From positions 62,001 through 126,000 of the forward strand of contig NZ_WHNP01000007.1 in assembly GCF_009362735.1 (NCBI RefSeq): a DNA stretch of 64,000 nt. Direction: 5' to 3'. A program made the position numbers and the translations under genes. Shown here piece after piece: positions 1-10,091 of this stretch. The stretch is from Paraburkholderia franconis (GTDB lineage Bacteria > Pseudomonadota > Gammaproteobacteria > Burkholderiales > Burkholderiaceae). The notes under the pieces are model-generated. The model had not been told where the DNA came from. It made no database searches and saw only the letters and a program-made list of their open reading frames with translations. Positions within the stretch are counted from its first letter, which is position 1; every line of letters begins with the position of its first letter.

Positions 1-81
1 CAGCAGATAGAACGTGCCCTGCATCAGTTCGAGCACGATCAGCACGCCCGCGCCAATCCACCAGAACAGCCCGCTATGCAT
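1..81 (-). CDS. NfeD-like membrane protein, N-terminal fragment
   Basis: Only the first 27 codons are inside the window; the rest lies to the left. The visible peptide begins MHSGLFWWIGAGVLIVLELM and is one hydrophobic membrane segment. The tryptophan pair followed by a long aliphatic helix is typical of the start of short NfeD-type proteins, which carry two or three membrane helices and a C-terminal OB fold and usually sit beside a stomatin/SPFH gene. The ATG at 81 is directly preceded by an in-frame GTG at 84-82, and a GGAGG lies at 94-90, so either codon could start it. The family call is tentative because so little is visible. Confidence 0.5.
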   Translation of the reverse strand, partial: MHSGLFWWIGAGVLIVLELMQGTFYLL

Positions 82-101
82 CACGTTGGCCTCCACAAAG
101 C

Positions 102-129
102 AAAACACCCCAGATCTACCGGGGTGTTT
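102..129 (-). terminator. Rho-independent terminator after ppsA
   Basis: A 9-bp perfect stem (AAACACCCC at 103-111 with GGGGTGTTT at 121-129) encloses a 9-nt loop. Read on the minus strand it runs into TTTTGCTTTG. It lies about 75 bp beyond the ppsA stop and before the NfeD-like gene, so it should end the ppsA transcript. Confidence 0.8.
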
Positions 130-202
130 ATAGCATGAAGCGTCAACGTTTTATCGTTCGCTGAAGTACGTTTTACATACCTCTACAAACGATGCGCAAT
201 GC

Positions 203-2608
203 TTACTTCGCAGTCGTTTTCGCCAGCGCCTGCCACGTTTCGATGATCGTGTCCGGATTCAGCGAGATCGACGCGATGCCTTCGTCCGTCAGCCATTGCG
301 CGAAATCCGGATGATCCGACGGGCCCTGCCCGCAGATGCCGACGTACTTGTTCAGGCGCAGGCACGTTTCGATCGCGCGCTTGAGCATGAACTTGACAGC
401 GGGATCGCGCTCGTCGAAGTCGACGGCGAGCAGTTCCATGCCCGAGTCGCGATCGAGGCCGAGCGTGAGCTGCGTCAGGTCGTTCGAGCCGATCGAGAAG
501 CCGTCGAAGTACTGCAGGAACTCTTCGGCGAGGATCGCGTTCGACGGCACTTCGCACATCATGATCAGGCGCAGGCCGTTTTCGCCGCGCTTCAAGCCGT
601 ACTGCGCGAGCAGGTTCACGACGCGCTCCGCCTGCTTCAGCGTACGCACGAACGGCACCATGATCTCGACGTTGTCGAGGCCCATCTCTTCGCGCACGCG
701 CTTGAGCGCCAGGCACTCCATTTCGAACGCCTGCGCGAAGTCTTCAGCGATGTAACGCGACGCGCCGCGGAAGCCGAGCATCGGGTTTTCCTCGTCCGGC
801 TCATAGCGCGAACCGCCGATCAGCTTCTTGTACTCGTTCGACTTGAAGTCGGACAGACGCACGATCACGGGCTTCGGATAGAACGCCGCGCCGATCGTCG
901 CGATGCCTTCCGTCAGCTTGTCGACGTAGAACGCACGCGGCGACGCATGACCGCGCGCGACGCTCTCGACGGCCTTCTTCAGGTCCTGATCGACGTTCGG
1001 ATACTCGAGAATCGCCTTCGGGTGAACGCCGATGTTGTTGTTGATGATGAATTCGAGGCGCGCGAGACCCACGCCCTTGTTCGGCAATTGCGCGAAGTCA
1101 AACGCGAGCTGCGGATTGCCCACGTTCATCATGATCTTCACGGGGATTTCCGGCAGTTCGCCACGCTGGATTTCCGTCACTTCCGTTTCGAGCAGACCGT
1201 CGTAGATCTTGCCTTCGTCGCCTTCCGAGCACGACACCGTGACGAGCGCGCCGTCCTTCAGCACGTCGGTCGCGTCGCCGCAGCCCACGACTGCCGGCAC
1301 GCCCAGCTCGCGCGCAATGATCGCCGCGTGGCAGGTCCGGCCGCCACGGTTCGTGACGATCGCCGCCGCGCGCTTCATCACCGGTTCCCAGTTCGGGTCG
1401 GTCATGTCCGCGACCAGCACGTCGCCCGGCTGCACGCGCTCCATTTCGGACGGATCGTGAATCACGCGCACGGGGCCTGCACCGATCTTCTGGCCGATTG
1501 CGCGGCCCGTCGCCAGCACCTGCGACTGGCCCTTCAGCTTGAAGCGCTGCTCGGCCTTGTTGTGACCCTGGCTCTTCACCGTTTCAGGACGCGCCTGCAG
1601 GATGAAGATCTTGCCGTCGCGGCCGTCCTTGCCCCACTCGATGTCCATCGGACGCTCGTAGTGCTTCTCGATGATCACCGCGTACTTCGCGAGTTCGATC
1701 ACGTCGTCGTCGGTGATCGAGAAACGGTTGCGTTGCTCGTGCGACACGTCGACAGTCTTCACGCGGCCTTCTTCGCCGGCCTTCGTGAACTCCATCTTGA
1801 TGAGCTTCGAGCCGATCGAGCGGCGGATGATCGGGTATTTGTTCTGCGCGAGCGTGGTCTTGAAGACGTAGAACTCGTCCGGATTCACCGCGCCTTGCAC
1901 GACGGTTTCACCGAGGCCATAGCTCGACGTGATGAAGACGGCGTCCTTGAAGCCCGATTCGGTGTCGAGCGTGAACATCACGCCCGCCGCGCCGACGTCC
2001 GAGCGCACCATGCGCTGCACACCCGCCGACAACGCGACTTCAGCATGCGTGAAGCCCTTGTGGACGCGATAGGAGATGGCGCGGTCGTTGTACAGCGACG
2101 CGAACACGTGCTTCATGCGATCGAGCACGTCTTCGATGCCGACCACGTTCAGGTAGCTTTCCTGCTGGCCCGCGAACGATGCGTCCGGCAGGTCTTCCGC
2201 CGTTGCCGACGAACGGACCGCGAACGACAGTTCCTCCGGCGAGCTCTTCGAGAGCGTTTCGAACGCCGCGCGGATTTCCTGCTCGAGACGCGGCTGCATC
2301 GGGGCGTCGACGATCCATTGACGGATCTCCTTGCCCGCAGCGGCAAGCGCCTTCACGTCGTCGACGTCGAGCGTCTCCAGACGTTGCGCGATGCGTTCGG
2401 TCAGGTTGTTGTGATGCAGAAACTCGCGGAATGCGAGCGCCGTCGTCGCAAAGCCGGTCGGCACACGCACGCCTGCTTCCGCGAGCTGACTGATCATCTC
2501 GCCGAGCGATGCATTCTTGCCGCCGACGATGTCCACGTCGGTCATTCGCAACTGCTCGAATGGAACTACATACGCCTGATCCTTGGCAACGTTAACTGCG
2601 TTAGTCAT
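203..2608 (-). CDS. ppsA: Phosphoenolpyruvate synthase
   Basis: Makes phosphoenolpyruvate from pyruvate and ATP (EC 2.7.9.2), the entry to gluconeogenesis from three-carbon compounds; cytosolic. The 801 residues match the usual length (about 790). In order: an N-terminal pyruvate-phosphate-dikinase nucleotide-binding domain (SLGEMISQL, then [20 protein letters not shown]), the swivelling phosphohistidine domain with [15 protein letters not shown] around residue 430, and a C-terminal PEP-utilising barrel ending with the catalytic-cysteine region [11 protein letters not shown]. The reading frame is open upstream, but the ATG at 2608 is chosen because AGGGG stands about 7 nt before it and the protein begins MTNAVNV. 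Divergent from ppsR, whose product switches PpsA activity. Confidence 0.97.
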   Translation of the reverse strand: MTNAVNVAKDQAYVVPFEQLRMTDVDIVGGKNASLGEMISQLAEAGVRVPTGFATTALAFREFLHHNNLTERIAQRLETLDVDDVKALAAAGKEIRQWIVDAPMQPRLEQEIRAAFETLSKSSPEELSFAVRSSATAEDLPDASFAGQQESYLNVVGIEDVLDRMKHVFASLYNDRAISYRVHKGFTHAEVALSAGVQRMVRSDVGAAGVMFTLDTESGFKDAVFITSSYGLGETVVQGAVNPDEFYVFKTTLAQNKYPIIRRSIGSKLIKMEFTKAGEEGRVKTVDVSHEQRNRFSITDDDVIELAKYAVIIEKHYERPMDIEWGKDGRDGKIFILQARPETVKSQGHNKAEQRFKLKGQSQVLATGRAIGQKIGAGPVRVIHDPSEMERVQPGDVLVADMTDPNWEPVMKRAAAIVTNRGGRTCHAAIIARELGVPAVVGCGDATDVLKDGALVTVSCSEGDEGKIYDGLLETEVTEIQRGELPEIPVKIMMNVGNPQLAFDFAQLPNKGVGLARLEFIINNNIGVHPKAILEYPNVDQDLKKAVESVARGHASPRAFYVDKLTEGIATIGAAFYPKPVIVRLSDFKSNEYKKLIGGSRYEPDEENPMLGFRGASRYIAEDFAQAFEMECLALKRVREEMGLDNVEIMVPFVRTLKQAERVVNLLAQYGLKRGENGLRLIMMCEVPSNAILAEEFLQYFDGFSIGSNDLTQLTLGLDRDSGMELLAVDFDERDPAVKFMLKRAIETCLRLNKYVGICGQGPSDHPDFAQWLTDEGIASISLNPDTIIETWQALAKTTAK

Positions 2609-3036
2609 ACAAGCCCCTAAGTGTGAAAAAAATGCTCGATTGCGCAAGTGGGCTTGAACACGAGGCGCTCATTGGAAGCGTGGGCTCGTGCCTTGCGCAA
2701 CCTGTTGGAAAAGCAATCGCGGAAGGGCTCGACGCTCGACACGAAGCCCGACGAAGCAGGAGATTGAACGAACTTGCGGCTTAGCCGTGCAAGATACGAA
2801 CAAATCGCGACGCAATCCAAGTGCGATAACAGAAAGTTACGCGATTTGGCTGCAATTGCTTATCCAACAGGTTGCCGCTATTCTACCGTGCCGACTCTCG
2901 AAATGTGACAGTCGGACAAGAATTGCGCCTCGAACGGCGCCGCTGCAGGGTTTCCGGCCAGCCACCGGGCAGCGGGCGCCGCGCGGCGATGTCTCATTTG
3001 AGCGGATTTTGACGCTCGCGTTCCCTGCCCTCACTG
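2609..3036. promoter_or_regulatory. Divergent ppsA/ppsR intergenic region
   Basis: 428 bp without a supported gene. For ppsR there is a good promoter: TTGCTT at 2856-2861, a 17-bp spacer and TATTCT at 2879-2884, leaving a leader of roughly 145 nt. For ppsA on the minus strand a weaker candidate reads TTGGAT (2820-2815), 18 bp, TATCTT (2796-2791). No terminator or clear operator was seen. Promoters are inferred from hexamer match and spacing only. Confidence 0.55.
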
Positions 3037-3852
3037 ATGCCGCCCACCGTATTCATCGTCTCCGACGGTACCGGGATTACTGCCGAAACCTTCGCGCATT
3101 CGATCCTCTCCCAGTTCGACCAGAAATTTCGCCTGGTCCGCGTGCCTTTCGTCGATTCGACGGAAAAAGCGTACGCCACGCTCGAAAAGATCAACGAATC
3201 CGCCCATCACGAAGGCCGTCGCCCAATCGTCTTCACGACGCTCGTGAACAGCGCGTCGAACCAGATCGTGAAGGATTCGAACGCGCTCGTGCTGGACATG
3301 TTCCAGACCTTCGTCGAGCCGCTCGAACAGGAACTGGAGCTGAAGTCGAGCCACGCGATGGGCCGCGGCCATCAGAACGCCGACACCGAGGAGTACAAGA
3401 ACCGGATCGAGGCGATCAACTTCTCTCTCGCACACGACGACGGCCAGTCGAATCGCAATCTGGAAGAGGCGGATGTGATCCTCGTCGGCGTATCGCGTAG
3501 CGGCAAGACGCCGACGAGCCTTTATCTGGCGATGCAGTACGGCGTGAAGGCGGCGAACTATCCGCTGATTCCCGAAGACTTCGAGCGCGGCAAATTGCCG
3601 ACGCCGCTGCTCGCGCATCGCACGAAGATGTTCGGGCTATCGATCGATCCGCAGCGGCTTTCGGAGATTCGCAACGAGCGGCGCCCCGGCAGCAAGTACG
3701 CGGCGCTCGAAAACTGCCGCTACGAAATCAACGAAGCCGAAACGATGATGCGGCGCGAAGGCATCAAGTGGCTGTCGTCGACGCACAAGTCGATCGAGGA
3801 AATCGCGACGACTATCCTGCAGGAAATCAGGCTCGACCGGTCGTCGTATTGA
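3037..3852 (+). CDS. ppsR: PEP synthase regulatory protein (pyruvate,phosphate dikinase regulator)
   Basis: A bifunctional serine/threonine kinase and pyrophosphorylase (DUF299 family) that inactivates PEP synthase by ADP-dependent phosphorylation of a threonine next to the catalytic histidine and reactivates it by phosphorolysis. The 271 residues are the normal length. Visible marks are the N-terminal [14 protein letters not shown] and the P-loop GVSRSGKT at residues 151-158, both characteristic of the family. Its place head-to-head with ppsA, 428 bp away, agrees with the substrate. It converges on the RNA methyltransferase gene with an 17-bp gap. Confidence 0.95.
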   Translation: MPPTVFIVSDGTGITAETFAHSILSQFDQKFRLVRVPFVDSTEKAYATLEKINESAHHEGRRPIVFTTLVNSASNQIVKDSNALVLDMFQTFVEPLEQELELKSSHAMGRGHQNADTEEYKNRIEAINFSLAHDDGQSNRNLEEADVILVGVSRSGKTPTSLYLAMQYGVKAANYPLIPEDFERGKLPTPLLAHRTKMFGLSIDPQRLSEIRNERRPGSKYAALENCRYEINEAETMMRREGIKWLSSTHKSIEEIATTILQEIRLDRSSY

Positions 3853-3869
3853 TGCAGCCGCAGTGAAGG

Positions 3870-4670
3870 TTAGCTGGAAGCGCGCGGCTCATGCCCGCGC
3901 TGCTGCCGGCACTGCTCGAACAGACACACGGCGGCGGCCGCCGCGACATTCAGCGACTCCATCCCGCCCGGCTGCGGAATCGTCACGCGATACGTCACCG
4001 CGTCGCGCCACGCCTGCGACACACCCGCCCCTTCGTTGCCGAACACCCAGGCGACCGGGCCCGACAGATCGGTGTCGTAAATCGCCTGCGCGCCGTGCGA
4101 GTCCGTGATTGCGACGGGCACGTCGAGCCGCTCGATCAGCGTCTGTGGTTCGACATCCTCATGAATTTGCAGCAGGAAATGTGCGCCCATGCCGGAGCGC
4201 AGCACTTTCGACGACCACGCGTACGCGGTGCCCGGCGCGCAAAACACATGGCCGATGCCCGCCGCCGCCGCGCTGCGCAGAATCGAGCCGACATTGCCCG
4301 CATCCTGCACGCCGTCGAGCACGATGCAGCCTTGCCTCACGCGTTCGGGCAGCGCCTCGTCGAGTTTCTCGACGAGCAGCAACATACCGACGCCATTTAC
4401 GACACTCGACAGTTGCCCGAAGAGCGCGTCCGGCAGTGTAACGATGCGCCGCTCATCGATGCGCGCGACGATGGCCTGCGCTTCGTCGTGGCGCAGCGCG
4501 CCTTCCGTGACGACGCACGTCTCGGGCTGTCCCGCGACATCGAGATAGGCGCTCGCGAGATGAAACCCTTCGAGCAGCGCATGGCCGCTCCTGCGCTGTT
4601 GATGCGTCGAACCGGCCAATGCCTTCAGACGCTTGTAGAGCGGATTGTCCCGCGAGGTAATGGCTTTCAC
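3870..4670 (-). CDS. TrmH/SpoU family RNA 2'-O-methyltransferase
   Basis: An S-adenosylmethionine-dependent RNA ribose methyltransferase of the SPOUT superfamily, 266 residues. An N-terminal substrate-binding part (residues about 1-100, with NPLYKRLKAL as in RlmB/TsnR-like enzymes) is followed by the knotted catalytic domain: VLDGVQDAGNVGSILRSA (motif 1), VAWVFGNEGAGVS (motif 2) and IPQPGGMESLNVAAAAAV (motif 3, the cofactor-binding knot). The start is a GTG at 4670. Which rRNA or tRNA nucleotide it modifies cannot be read from the sequence. It lies downstream of rnhB but is separated from it by a terminator, so it may be partly independent of the large operon. Confidence 0.88.
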   Translation of the reverse strand: MKAITSRDNPLYKRLKALAGSTHQQRRSGHALLEGFHLASAYLDVAGQPETCVVTEGALRHDEAQAIVARIDERRIVTLPDALFGQLSSVVNGVGMLLLVEKLDEALPERVRQGCIVLDGVQDAGNVGSILRSAAAAGIGHVFCAPGTAYAWSSKVLRSGMGAHFLLQIHEDVEPQTLIERLDVPVAITDSHGAQAIYDTDLSGPVAWVFGNEGAGVSQAWRDAVTYRVTIPQPGGMESLNVAAAAAVCLFEQCRQQRGHEPRASS

Positions 4671-4710
4671 TGGCGGCGAAGACCGTATCGGTAGCGTGAA
4701 AAAACGGGTG

Positions 4711-4735
4711 AAAAGAAAAGCGCCCGAAGGCGCTT
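4711..4735 (-). terminator. Terminator after rnhB (TTCG tetraloop)
   Basis: On the minus strand AAGCGCC-TTCG-GGCGCTT forms a 7-bp stem with the very stable TTCG tetraloop, followed by TTCTTTT. It sits 19 bp past the rnhB stop and before the methyltransferase start, marking the likely end of the rpsB-to-rnhB cluster. Confidence 0.8.
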
Positions 4736-4753
4736 GAGTCGTTTCTGCGAGGC

Positions 4754-5506
4754 TCAGAACGGCGCGCTGTCGTCAGCGATGAGCACGTCGTCGTCACCTG
4801 TGACGGGCGGCACGATCACGACGTCCTCAGGTAAATCAACGGCCGTGCCGAGCCGCAGATACGCGTCGCGCACGGGCGCAAACGAGCGCCGGTGATGTTC
4901 GCACGGACCATGGTCGCGCAGCGCCAGCAGATGCTGAGGCGTGCCGTAGCCCGCGTGCGCGTCGAAGCCGTACATCGGAAACGTCTGATGCAATTCGAGC
5001 AACATCCGGTCGCGCGTGACCTTCGCGAGAATCGACGCCGCCGAGATGCACGGCACGAGCGCATCGCCGCTGACGATCGCCTCGCTGCGAATGCTCAGCA
5101 CCGGGCAACGGTTGCCGTCGATCTTCGCGAGCGTCGGCGCGACGTTCAAGCCTTCGACGGCGCGCTTCATCGCGAGCATCGTCGCGTGCAGGATGTTCAA
5201 CGTGTCGATCTCTTCGACCGACGCCGACGCGACACAATACGCAAGCGCTCGCTCGACGATCTTGTCGTACAGCTCTTCGCGCTTTTTCGCGGTCAGCGTC
5301 TTCGAATCGCCGAGCCCACGAATGCGCGGCTTCGTCGGATCGAGAATGACGGCGGCGGCGACCACGGGGCCCGCGAGCGGACCACGCCCTGCTTCGTCGA
5401 CGCCGCAAATGATGTCTTCCGGCGACGAAAAATCGATGCCGGCCTGTTTCGCGATCGTCGCGGGCGTCTTGCGGCGCGGCGCGGCCTTGCCCGTCGCGCC
5501 CGTCAT
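4754..5506 (-). CDS. rnhB: Ribonuclease HII
   Basis: Cuts the RNA strand of RNA/DNA hybrids and starts removal of ribonucleotides misincorporated in DNA (EC 3.1.26.4). The 250 residues include a short basic N-terminal tail and the signature [15 protein letters not shown], with the metal-binding pair D37 and E38; further acidic residues occur in KIDGNRCP and [11 protein letters not shown]. The ATG at 5506 overlaps the lpxB stop (ATGA), which fixes the start and implies translational coupling. The order lpxB-rnhB is the usual one in proteobacteria. Confidence 0.95.
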   Translation of the reverse strand: MTGATGKAAPRRKTPATIAKQAGIDFSSPEDIICGVDEAGRGPLAGPVVAAAVILDPTKPRIRGLGDSKTLTAKKREELYDKIVERALAYCVASASVEEIDTLNILHATMLAMKRAVEGLNVAPTLAKIDGNRCPVLSIRSEAIVSGDALVPCISAASILAKVTRDRMLLELHQTFPMYGFDAHAGYGTPQHLLALRDHGPCEHHRRSFAPVRDAYLRLGTAVDLPEDVVIVPPVTGDDDVLIADDSAPF

Positions 5507-6672
5507 GGACGCCCCCGGCGCGCTTCGACGACGCCGACGACCGCTTCCGCGGCTCGCTGCGCTGTGTTCTGCTTCAGCACGTGATGCATCTCGGTGAAGA
5601 TTTCCGTCAGCGTGCGCCGGTTTGCATCGTCGCGCAACTGCGTCAGGGTGGCGTCGGCCAACGCTTCGGGCGTCGCGAAGTGCTGCAGGATTTCCGGCAC
5701 GACGAAACGCCCGGCCAGGATGTTCGGCAGGCCCACGTACGGCAGATACCCCTGGCGGCGCATGATCTGCCCCGTCAGCCACGGCACCTTGTACGAAATC
5801 ACCATCGGCTTCTTCAGCAGCGCCGCTTCCAGCGTGACCGTGCCGCTTTTCACGAGAATCGCGTCGGCGGCCGTCATCGCGAGCTGCGCGTTGCCGTCCG
5901 TCAGCGTCAGCGGCAGCTTCGGGTGCGCGTCGACGAGCGGCTTCAGCAGTTCGCGCAGCGCGGGCGTCGCAGCCGGCATCACGAAGCGCACGCCCGGTTC
6001 GCGCTGCAACATCAGTTCCATCGCGTCGAAGAACGTCGGTCCGATCAGCGAGATTTCCGAGCGGCGGCTGCCCGGCAGCACGGCGATCACCGGGCCGCTT
6101 TCGGACAGGCCGAGCACGCGGCGCGCGCCCGCCATGTCCGGTTCGAGCGGAATCTCATCCGCGAGCGGATGGCCGACATAGGTCGCTGCGACGCCCGATT
6201 TCTCGAGCAGCGCCTTTTCAAACGGAAACACGCACAGCATGTGATCGACGGCCTTGACGATCTTCTTGATCCGGCCGCCGCGCCATGCCCAGATCGAAGG
6301 ACAGACGAAGTGGATGGTCGCAATGCCCGCGTCGCGCAACGCGTGCTCGAGGCCGAAGTTGAAGTCCGGCGCATCGACGCCGACGAACACCGACGGCGGC
6401 TCAGCGAGCAACTGGCGCTTCAGCTCGTTGCGGATGCCGAGAATTTCGGGAATGTGCTTCAGCGCTTCGACGTAGCCGCGCACCGACAGCTTTTCCATCG
6501 GAAAGTGCGCGTCGAAACCCTTCGCGGTCATGCGCGGGCCGCCGATGCCGAAGTACTGCGTCCCTTGCGGCAGACGGGCCGCGAGCCCGTCCAGCAGCGA
6601 CGCCGCGAGCAGGTCGCCCGACGGCTCGCCGGCCACCATTGCGAGCCGCAGCGGACTGGTAGGCAACGGCAT
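5503..6672 (-). CDS. lpxB: Lipid-A-disaccharide synthase
   Basis: Glycosyltransferase family 19 enzyme that joins UDP-diacylglucosamine and lipid X into the lipid A disaccharide (EC 2.4.1.182) at the inner face of the cytoplasmic membrane. 389 residues, normal length. Recognisable stretches are [17 protein letters not shown] at the N-terminus, [17 protein letters not shown] and the conserved [10 protein letters not shown] near the middle; the tail holds the usual PLVTGxx-like membrane-facing segment ([13 protein letters not shown]). It follows lpxA after 3 bp and overlaps rnhB by 4 bp, so these three genes are one translation unit. Confidence 0.97.
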   Translation of the reverse strand: MPLPTSPLRLAMVAGEPSGDLLAASLLDGLAARLPQGTQYFGIGGPRMTAKGFDAHFPMEKLSVRGYVEALKHIPEILGIRNELKRQLLAEPPSVFVGVDAPDFNFGLEHALRDAGIATIHFVCPSIWAWRGGRIKKIVKAVDHMLCVFPFEKALLEKSGVAATYVGHPLADEIPLEPDMAGARRVLGLSESGPVIAVLPGSRRSEISLIGPTFFDAMELMLQREPGVRFVMPAATPALRELLKPLVDAHPKLPLTLTDGNAQLAMTAADAILVKSGTVTLEAALLKKPMVISYKVPWLTGQIMRRQGYLPYVGLPNILAGRFVVPEILQHFATPEALADATLTQLRDDANRRTLTEIFTEMHHVLKQNTAQRAAEAVVGVVEARRGRP

Positions 6673-6675
6673 CGG

Positions 6676-7464
6676 TCAGCGAATGATGCCGCGCTGCGAC
6701 TGCTCGACGAATTCGACGAGCGCGCTCACGGGCTCGTCGCCGTCGCCGCCCGCCGACGCGAGTTCGCGCAATTGCACCTTCGCTTCTTCGAGCGACAGGC
6801 TGTTCTTGTACAGCAGACGATACGCGGAGCGCAGCGCCGAAATGGCGTCTGGCGAGAAGCCGCGGCGACGCAGCCCTTCGACGTTGATGCCGTGCGGCTC
6901 GGCCTTGTTGCCTGCGGCGATCACGAACGGCGGAATGTCCTGCACGAGCGCCGACGCGCCGCCCAGCATCGAGTGCGCGCCGATGCGGACGAACTGGTGC
7001 ACGCCCGACATGCCGCCGACAATCGCGTAATCGCCGATGATCACGTGGCCCGCCATCTGCGCATTGCTCGACAGGATGACGTTGCTGCCGATCTGGCAGT
7101 CGTGGCCGATATGCACGTAGGCCATGATCCAGTTGTCGTCGCCGAGTGTCGTGATGCCCTGGTCCTGCACGGTGCCCGTGTGGATCGTCGTGAATTCGCG
7201 GATCGTGTTGCGGTTGCCGACCACGAGCTTCGTGGGCTCGTCCCTGTACTTCATGTCCTGCGGCCGGCCGCCGACCGACGCGTAATGGCCGATGCGGTTG
7301 TCTTCGCCGATCGTCGTATGTCCTTCGATCACGCTGTGCGAACCGACCGTGGTGCGCGCACCGATCGTGACGTTCGCGCCGACGATTGCGTACGGTCCGA
7401 TCTCGACCGATTCGTCGAGCTGCGCGCCCGACTCGATGATCGCAGTAGGATGAATCCTGCTCAT
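6676..7464 (-). CDS. lpxA: UDP-N-acetylglucosamine O-acyltransferase
   Basis: First committed step of lipid A synthesis: transfers a 3-hydroxyacyl chain from acyl-carrier protein to UDP-GlcNAc (EC 2.3.1.129); cytosolic homotrimer. The 262 residues are built from left-handed beta-helix hexapeptide repeats ([IV]G-rich, residues about 5-185) followed by a helical tail. The catalytic histidine falls in HIGHDC, H121 by count, matching E. coli H125. Neighbours fabZ, lpxD and lpxB supply the rest of the pathway. Confidence 0.97.
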   Translation of the reverse strand: MSRIHPTAIIESGAQLDESVEIGPYAIVGANVTIGARTTVGSHSVIEGHTTIGEDNRIGHYASVGGRPQDMKYRDEPTKLVVGNRNTIREFTTIHTGTVQDQGITTLGDDNWIMAYVHIGHDCQIGSNVILSSNAQMAGHVIIGDYAIVGGMSGVHQFVRIGAHSMLGGASALVQDIPPFVIAAGNKAEPHGINVEGLRRRGFSPDAISALRSAYRLLYKNSLSLEEAKVQLRELASAGGDGDEPVSALVEFVEQSQRGIIR

Positions 7465-7680
7465 GCGCCCTCGCTGTATTTCCCGCTGTATTTCCGTTAC
7501 GTCGCGCGGATGACGCTGCGGCGCCGTCCAGCGCGTTCAAGCCGTCACGTTGCAATCCATCTTGTGACAGCCCGAAGTTTCGATTGTTCTGCCGCCGGCG
7601 TTACGGACATGACGAAGCGCGATCCTGCCTCATCTGTCCGCTGCCCGCCCGCCACGGCCGTTACTAGCTGTTGCTTTCCG

Positions 7681-8142
7681 TCACTCGCTGTCCGCTTGAC
7701 GCACCGCGCACATCAGATCGGCTTCAGCCGCCACCTGGCCGTCCACTTCGGCGCGCGCCTTGAACTTCCAGATGCCACGCATATGGCGCTCGAACGTGGC
7801 GTTCAGGATCAGCTGGTCACCCGGTTCGACGACGCGCTTGAAGCGCGCATTGTCGATGCCGACGAACAGGTACAGCGTGTTGTCGGGATCATGCGGCTCT
7901 TCGGAGAAGGTCAGGAGCGCCGCCGTCTGCGCAAGCGCTTCCAGAATCAGCACACCCGGCATCACGGGGCGCTTCGGGAAGTGGCCCATGAAGAACGGTT
8001 CGTTGACCGTCACATTCTTCAGCGCCTTGATGCTCTTGTGCGGCTCGAGTTCGAGCACCCGATCGACGAGGAGAATCGGATAGCGATGCGGCAGCAGCGT
8101 GAGGATCTTGTGAATGTCGAGATTGATTTTTTCGGTGCTCAT
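7681..8142 (-). CDS. fabZ: 3-hydroxyacyl-ACP dehydratase FabZ
   Basis: Dehydrates 3-hydroxyacyl-ACP in fatty-acid elongation and competes with LpxA for the same substrate, which explains its conserved place in the lpx cluster. Hot-dog fold; with the start at 8142 it has 153 residues. Catalytic residues are in [11 protein letters not shown] (H54) and the following helix (E68); PHRYP lies at 18-22. An in-frame GTG at 8157 would add five residues; the ATG was preferred because the protein then begins MSTEKINLD, as I recall for relatives. Neither start has a strong ribosome-binding site. A 216-bp gap to lpxA shows no gene. Confidence 0.93.
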   Translation of the reverse strand: MSTEKINLDIHKILTLLPHRYPILLVDRVLELEPHKSIKALKNVTVNEPFFMGHFPKRPVMPGVLILEALAQTAALLTFSEEPHDPDNTLYLFVGIDNARFKRVVEPGDQLILNATFERHMRGIWKFKARAEVDGQVAAEADLMCAVRQADSE

Positions 8143-8290
8143 GGTGTTTCTGCTCACGCATTGGTTGCGCGATGATGACGAATGCTGGGTGCTGGCGCAT
8201 GGATGACGAAACGCGCCCTGCCGCCCGTTCCTGTGCCGGCCGCGCGCCGCCTGACGGCCGCGTGCGCCGGCGCTTCCCGCCGGTCGACGC

Positions 8291-9367
8291 TTACGCCTTG
8301 TCTCCGGAGGCGCTGGCGACGGCGGCTTCGAGTGCCTTGATACGGTCTCTCAGCTTGTCGAGATTGCGCATCAACGCGGCGCTTTTGTTCCAGTCAGCGT
8401 GATCCACGGCGGGGAACGCGCTCGTGTACATGCCGGGTTTCAACAGCGATTTCGACACGCCCGACTTGGCCGTGACGATCACGTAGTCGGCCAGTGTGAC
8501 GTGGCCGGCAATACCGACCGCGCCGCCGATCATGCAGTGACGGCCGATCGTCGTGCTGCCGGCGATGCCTGCGCAACCCGCGATCACCGTATAGGCGCCG
8601 ATCTTGCAGTTATGGCCGATCTGCACGAGGTTGTCGATTTTCACGCATTCTTCGATCACGGTATCGGCCATCGCGCCGCGGTCGATCGTCGTATTCGCGC
8701 CGATTTCGACGTCCGGCCCGATCGACACGCCGCCGACCTGCGGAATCTTCACCCAGCTGCCCGTGCGCGCATCGCCGTCGCCGATGAAGTCCGGCGCAAA
8801 GCCGAAGCCGTCCGAGCCGATCACGGCGCCCGCGTGAATGATTACGCGCTCGCCGATCGTGCAGCCGTGATAGACGGCGACGTTCGGATACAGATGAGAG
8901 CCTGCGCAGACCCTCGTGCCGCGCCCGATGAACACGTTCGCGTCGAGCCGCACGTTATCGCCGATCGCGGCGCCCGCTTCGACCGTCACGTTCGGGCCGA
9001 CCACGGCACTCGCGGCGATCTGCGCGGAGGGGGCGATGGTCGCGCTCGCGTGCACGCCCGGCTGCGCCTTCGGCGTGGCCATATCGATGAAGGCCTGCGC
9101 GAGACGCGCGAAATAAGCGTAGGGATTCGGCGTGACGATGAAATTACGACCGTCGCGCGAAGCGAGCTTCGCGAGATCCGCCGCGTTGATCAGCACCGCG
9201 CCCGCGCGCGTCGTTTCGACCTGCGCCAGATACTTCGGGTTGGCGAGGAACGCCAGTTGATCCGGGCCAGCCTGGTCGAGCGGCGCCAGATTGCCGACGC
9301 GGTGCGCGCGATCGCCGACGACCTCGCCGCCGAACCGCTGCACGATCTCCTCGAGCGTGAATGCCAT
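8291..9367 (-). CDS. lpxD: UDP-3-O-(3-hydroxyacyl)glucosamine N-acyltransferase
   Basis: Third step of lipid A synthesis, adding the N-linked hydroxyacyl chain to the UDP-glucosamine derivative (EC 2.3.1.191). The 358 residues have an N-terminal uridine-binding domain (to about 100) and a left-handed beta-helix of hexapeptide repeats (about 105-320), then a C-terminal helix. The catalytic histidine is H252 in [12 protein letters not shown]. The frame is open for 27 codons upstream, but the ATG at 9367 gives the family's MAFTLEEI start. It lies between skp and fabZ, the standard order. Confidence 0.96.
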   Translation of the reverse strand: MAFTLEEIVQRFGGEVVGDRAHRVGNLAPLDQAGPDQLAFLANPKYLAQVETTRAGAVLINAADLAKLASRDGRNFIVTPNPYAYFARLAQAFIDMATPKAQPGVHASATIAPSAQIAASAVVGPNVTVEAGAAIGDNVRLDANVFIGRGTRVCAGSHLYPNVAVYHGCTIGERVIIHAGAVIGSDGFGFAPDFIGDGDARTGSWVKIPQVGGVSIGPDVEIGANTTIDRGAMADTVIEECVKIDNLVQIGHNCKIGAYTVIAGCAGIAGSTTIGRHCMIGGAVGIAGHVTLADYVIVTAKSGVSKSLLKPGMYTSAFPAVDHADWNKSAALMRNLDKLRDRIKALEAAVASASGDKA

Positions 9368-9495
9368 GCGTGTACTGCTCCTGCTGTTCAGTTGCCTGCC
9401 TTGCGCGCGAACCGCGCGCCGGGTGTGTTTCGCGGAACGGTCTTGCACCGTGTCTGCGCGGCGTTTGCGCTGTGCTTGCGTGCCCCTGCGCTTTA

Positions 9496-10050
9496 TCAGT
9501 TGCCGCTGCTACTGCCGTTGCCCGACGATGCCAGCGCCTTCAGCACCTGGTCGGTGATATCGATACGCGGACTCACATAGACCGCTTCCTGCACGATCAG
9601 GTCGTAGTGCTGCTGCTCGGCGATCTGCTTGATCACCTTGTTCGCGCGGTCGAGTACGGCTGCCAGCTCTTCGTTGCGGCGCTGGTTCAGGTCTTCGCGG
9701 AACTCGCGCTGCTTGCGCTGGAAGTCCGTGTCGAGCTGCGACAGGTCGCGCTGCTTCTGCGCGCGATCGGCAGGCGCCATCGACGCGCCGTTCCTGTCGA
9801 GCGAGTCGGACATCGACTTGAGACGCTGCGCCATGTCCTGCAGGTCCTTGTCGCGCTTCGCGAACTCCGCTTCCAGCTTGGTCTGCGCCGCCTTCGCCGC
9901 CGCCGATTCACGCAGGATGCGATCCGAATTCACCGCGGCGATCCGCGCTTCCTGCGCCTGCGCGGCATTCGCTGCGCCCACGCCGAGCGTCATGACCAAG
10001 GCCATTGCGCACGCCACACGTTTCGAAAACATACCAGTTAGCAAAGTCAT
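9496..10050 (-). CDS. skp: OmpH/Skp family periplasmic chaperone
   Basis: Periplasmic chaperone that holds unfolded outer-membrane proteins on their way to the BAM complex. A signal peptide ends at GVGAANA; the mature part is a small beta core plus long charged coiled-coil tentacles (residues about 50-150, rich in K/R/E/Q), as in Skp. The stretch [13 protein letters not shown] is the typical start of the mature core. Two in-frame ATGs (10050 and 10032) are possible; neither has a well-spaced ribosome-binding site, AGAGG touching the first and lying 18 nt from the second. It directly follows bamA, its functional partner. Confidence 0.9.
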   Translation of the reverse strand: MTLLTGMFSKRVACAMALVMTLGVGAANAAQAQEARIAAVNSDRILRESAAAKAAQTKLEAEFAKRDKDLQDMAQRLKSMSDSLDRNGASMAPADRAQKQRDLSQLDTDFQRKQREFREDLNQRRNEELAAVLDRANKVIKQIAEQQHYDLIVQEAVYVSPRIDITDQVLKALASSGNGSSSGN

Positions 10051-10091
10051 CCTCTCGATGCTGTAAGGGGTTCCGGTTCTCGAGCGCGTGA

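Noticed and set aside
296..2620. 774-codon open frame antiparallel to ppsA, and a similar one at 5581-8175 across lpxB-lpxA-fabZ
   Set aside because: Composition is typical of shadows (His/Arg/Asp-rich), with no motif and no ribosome-binding site; the annotated genes cover both regions.
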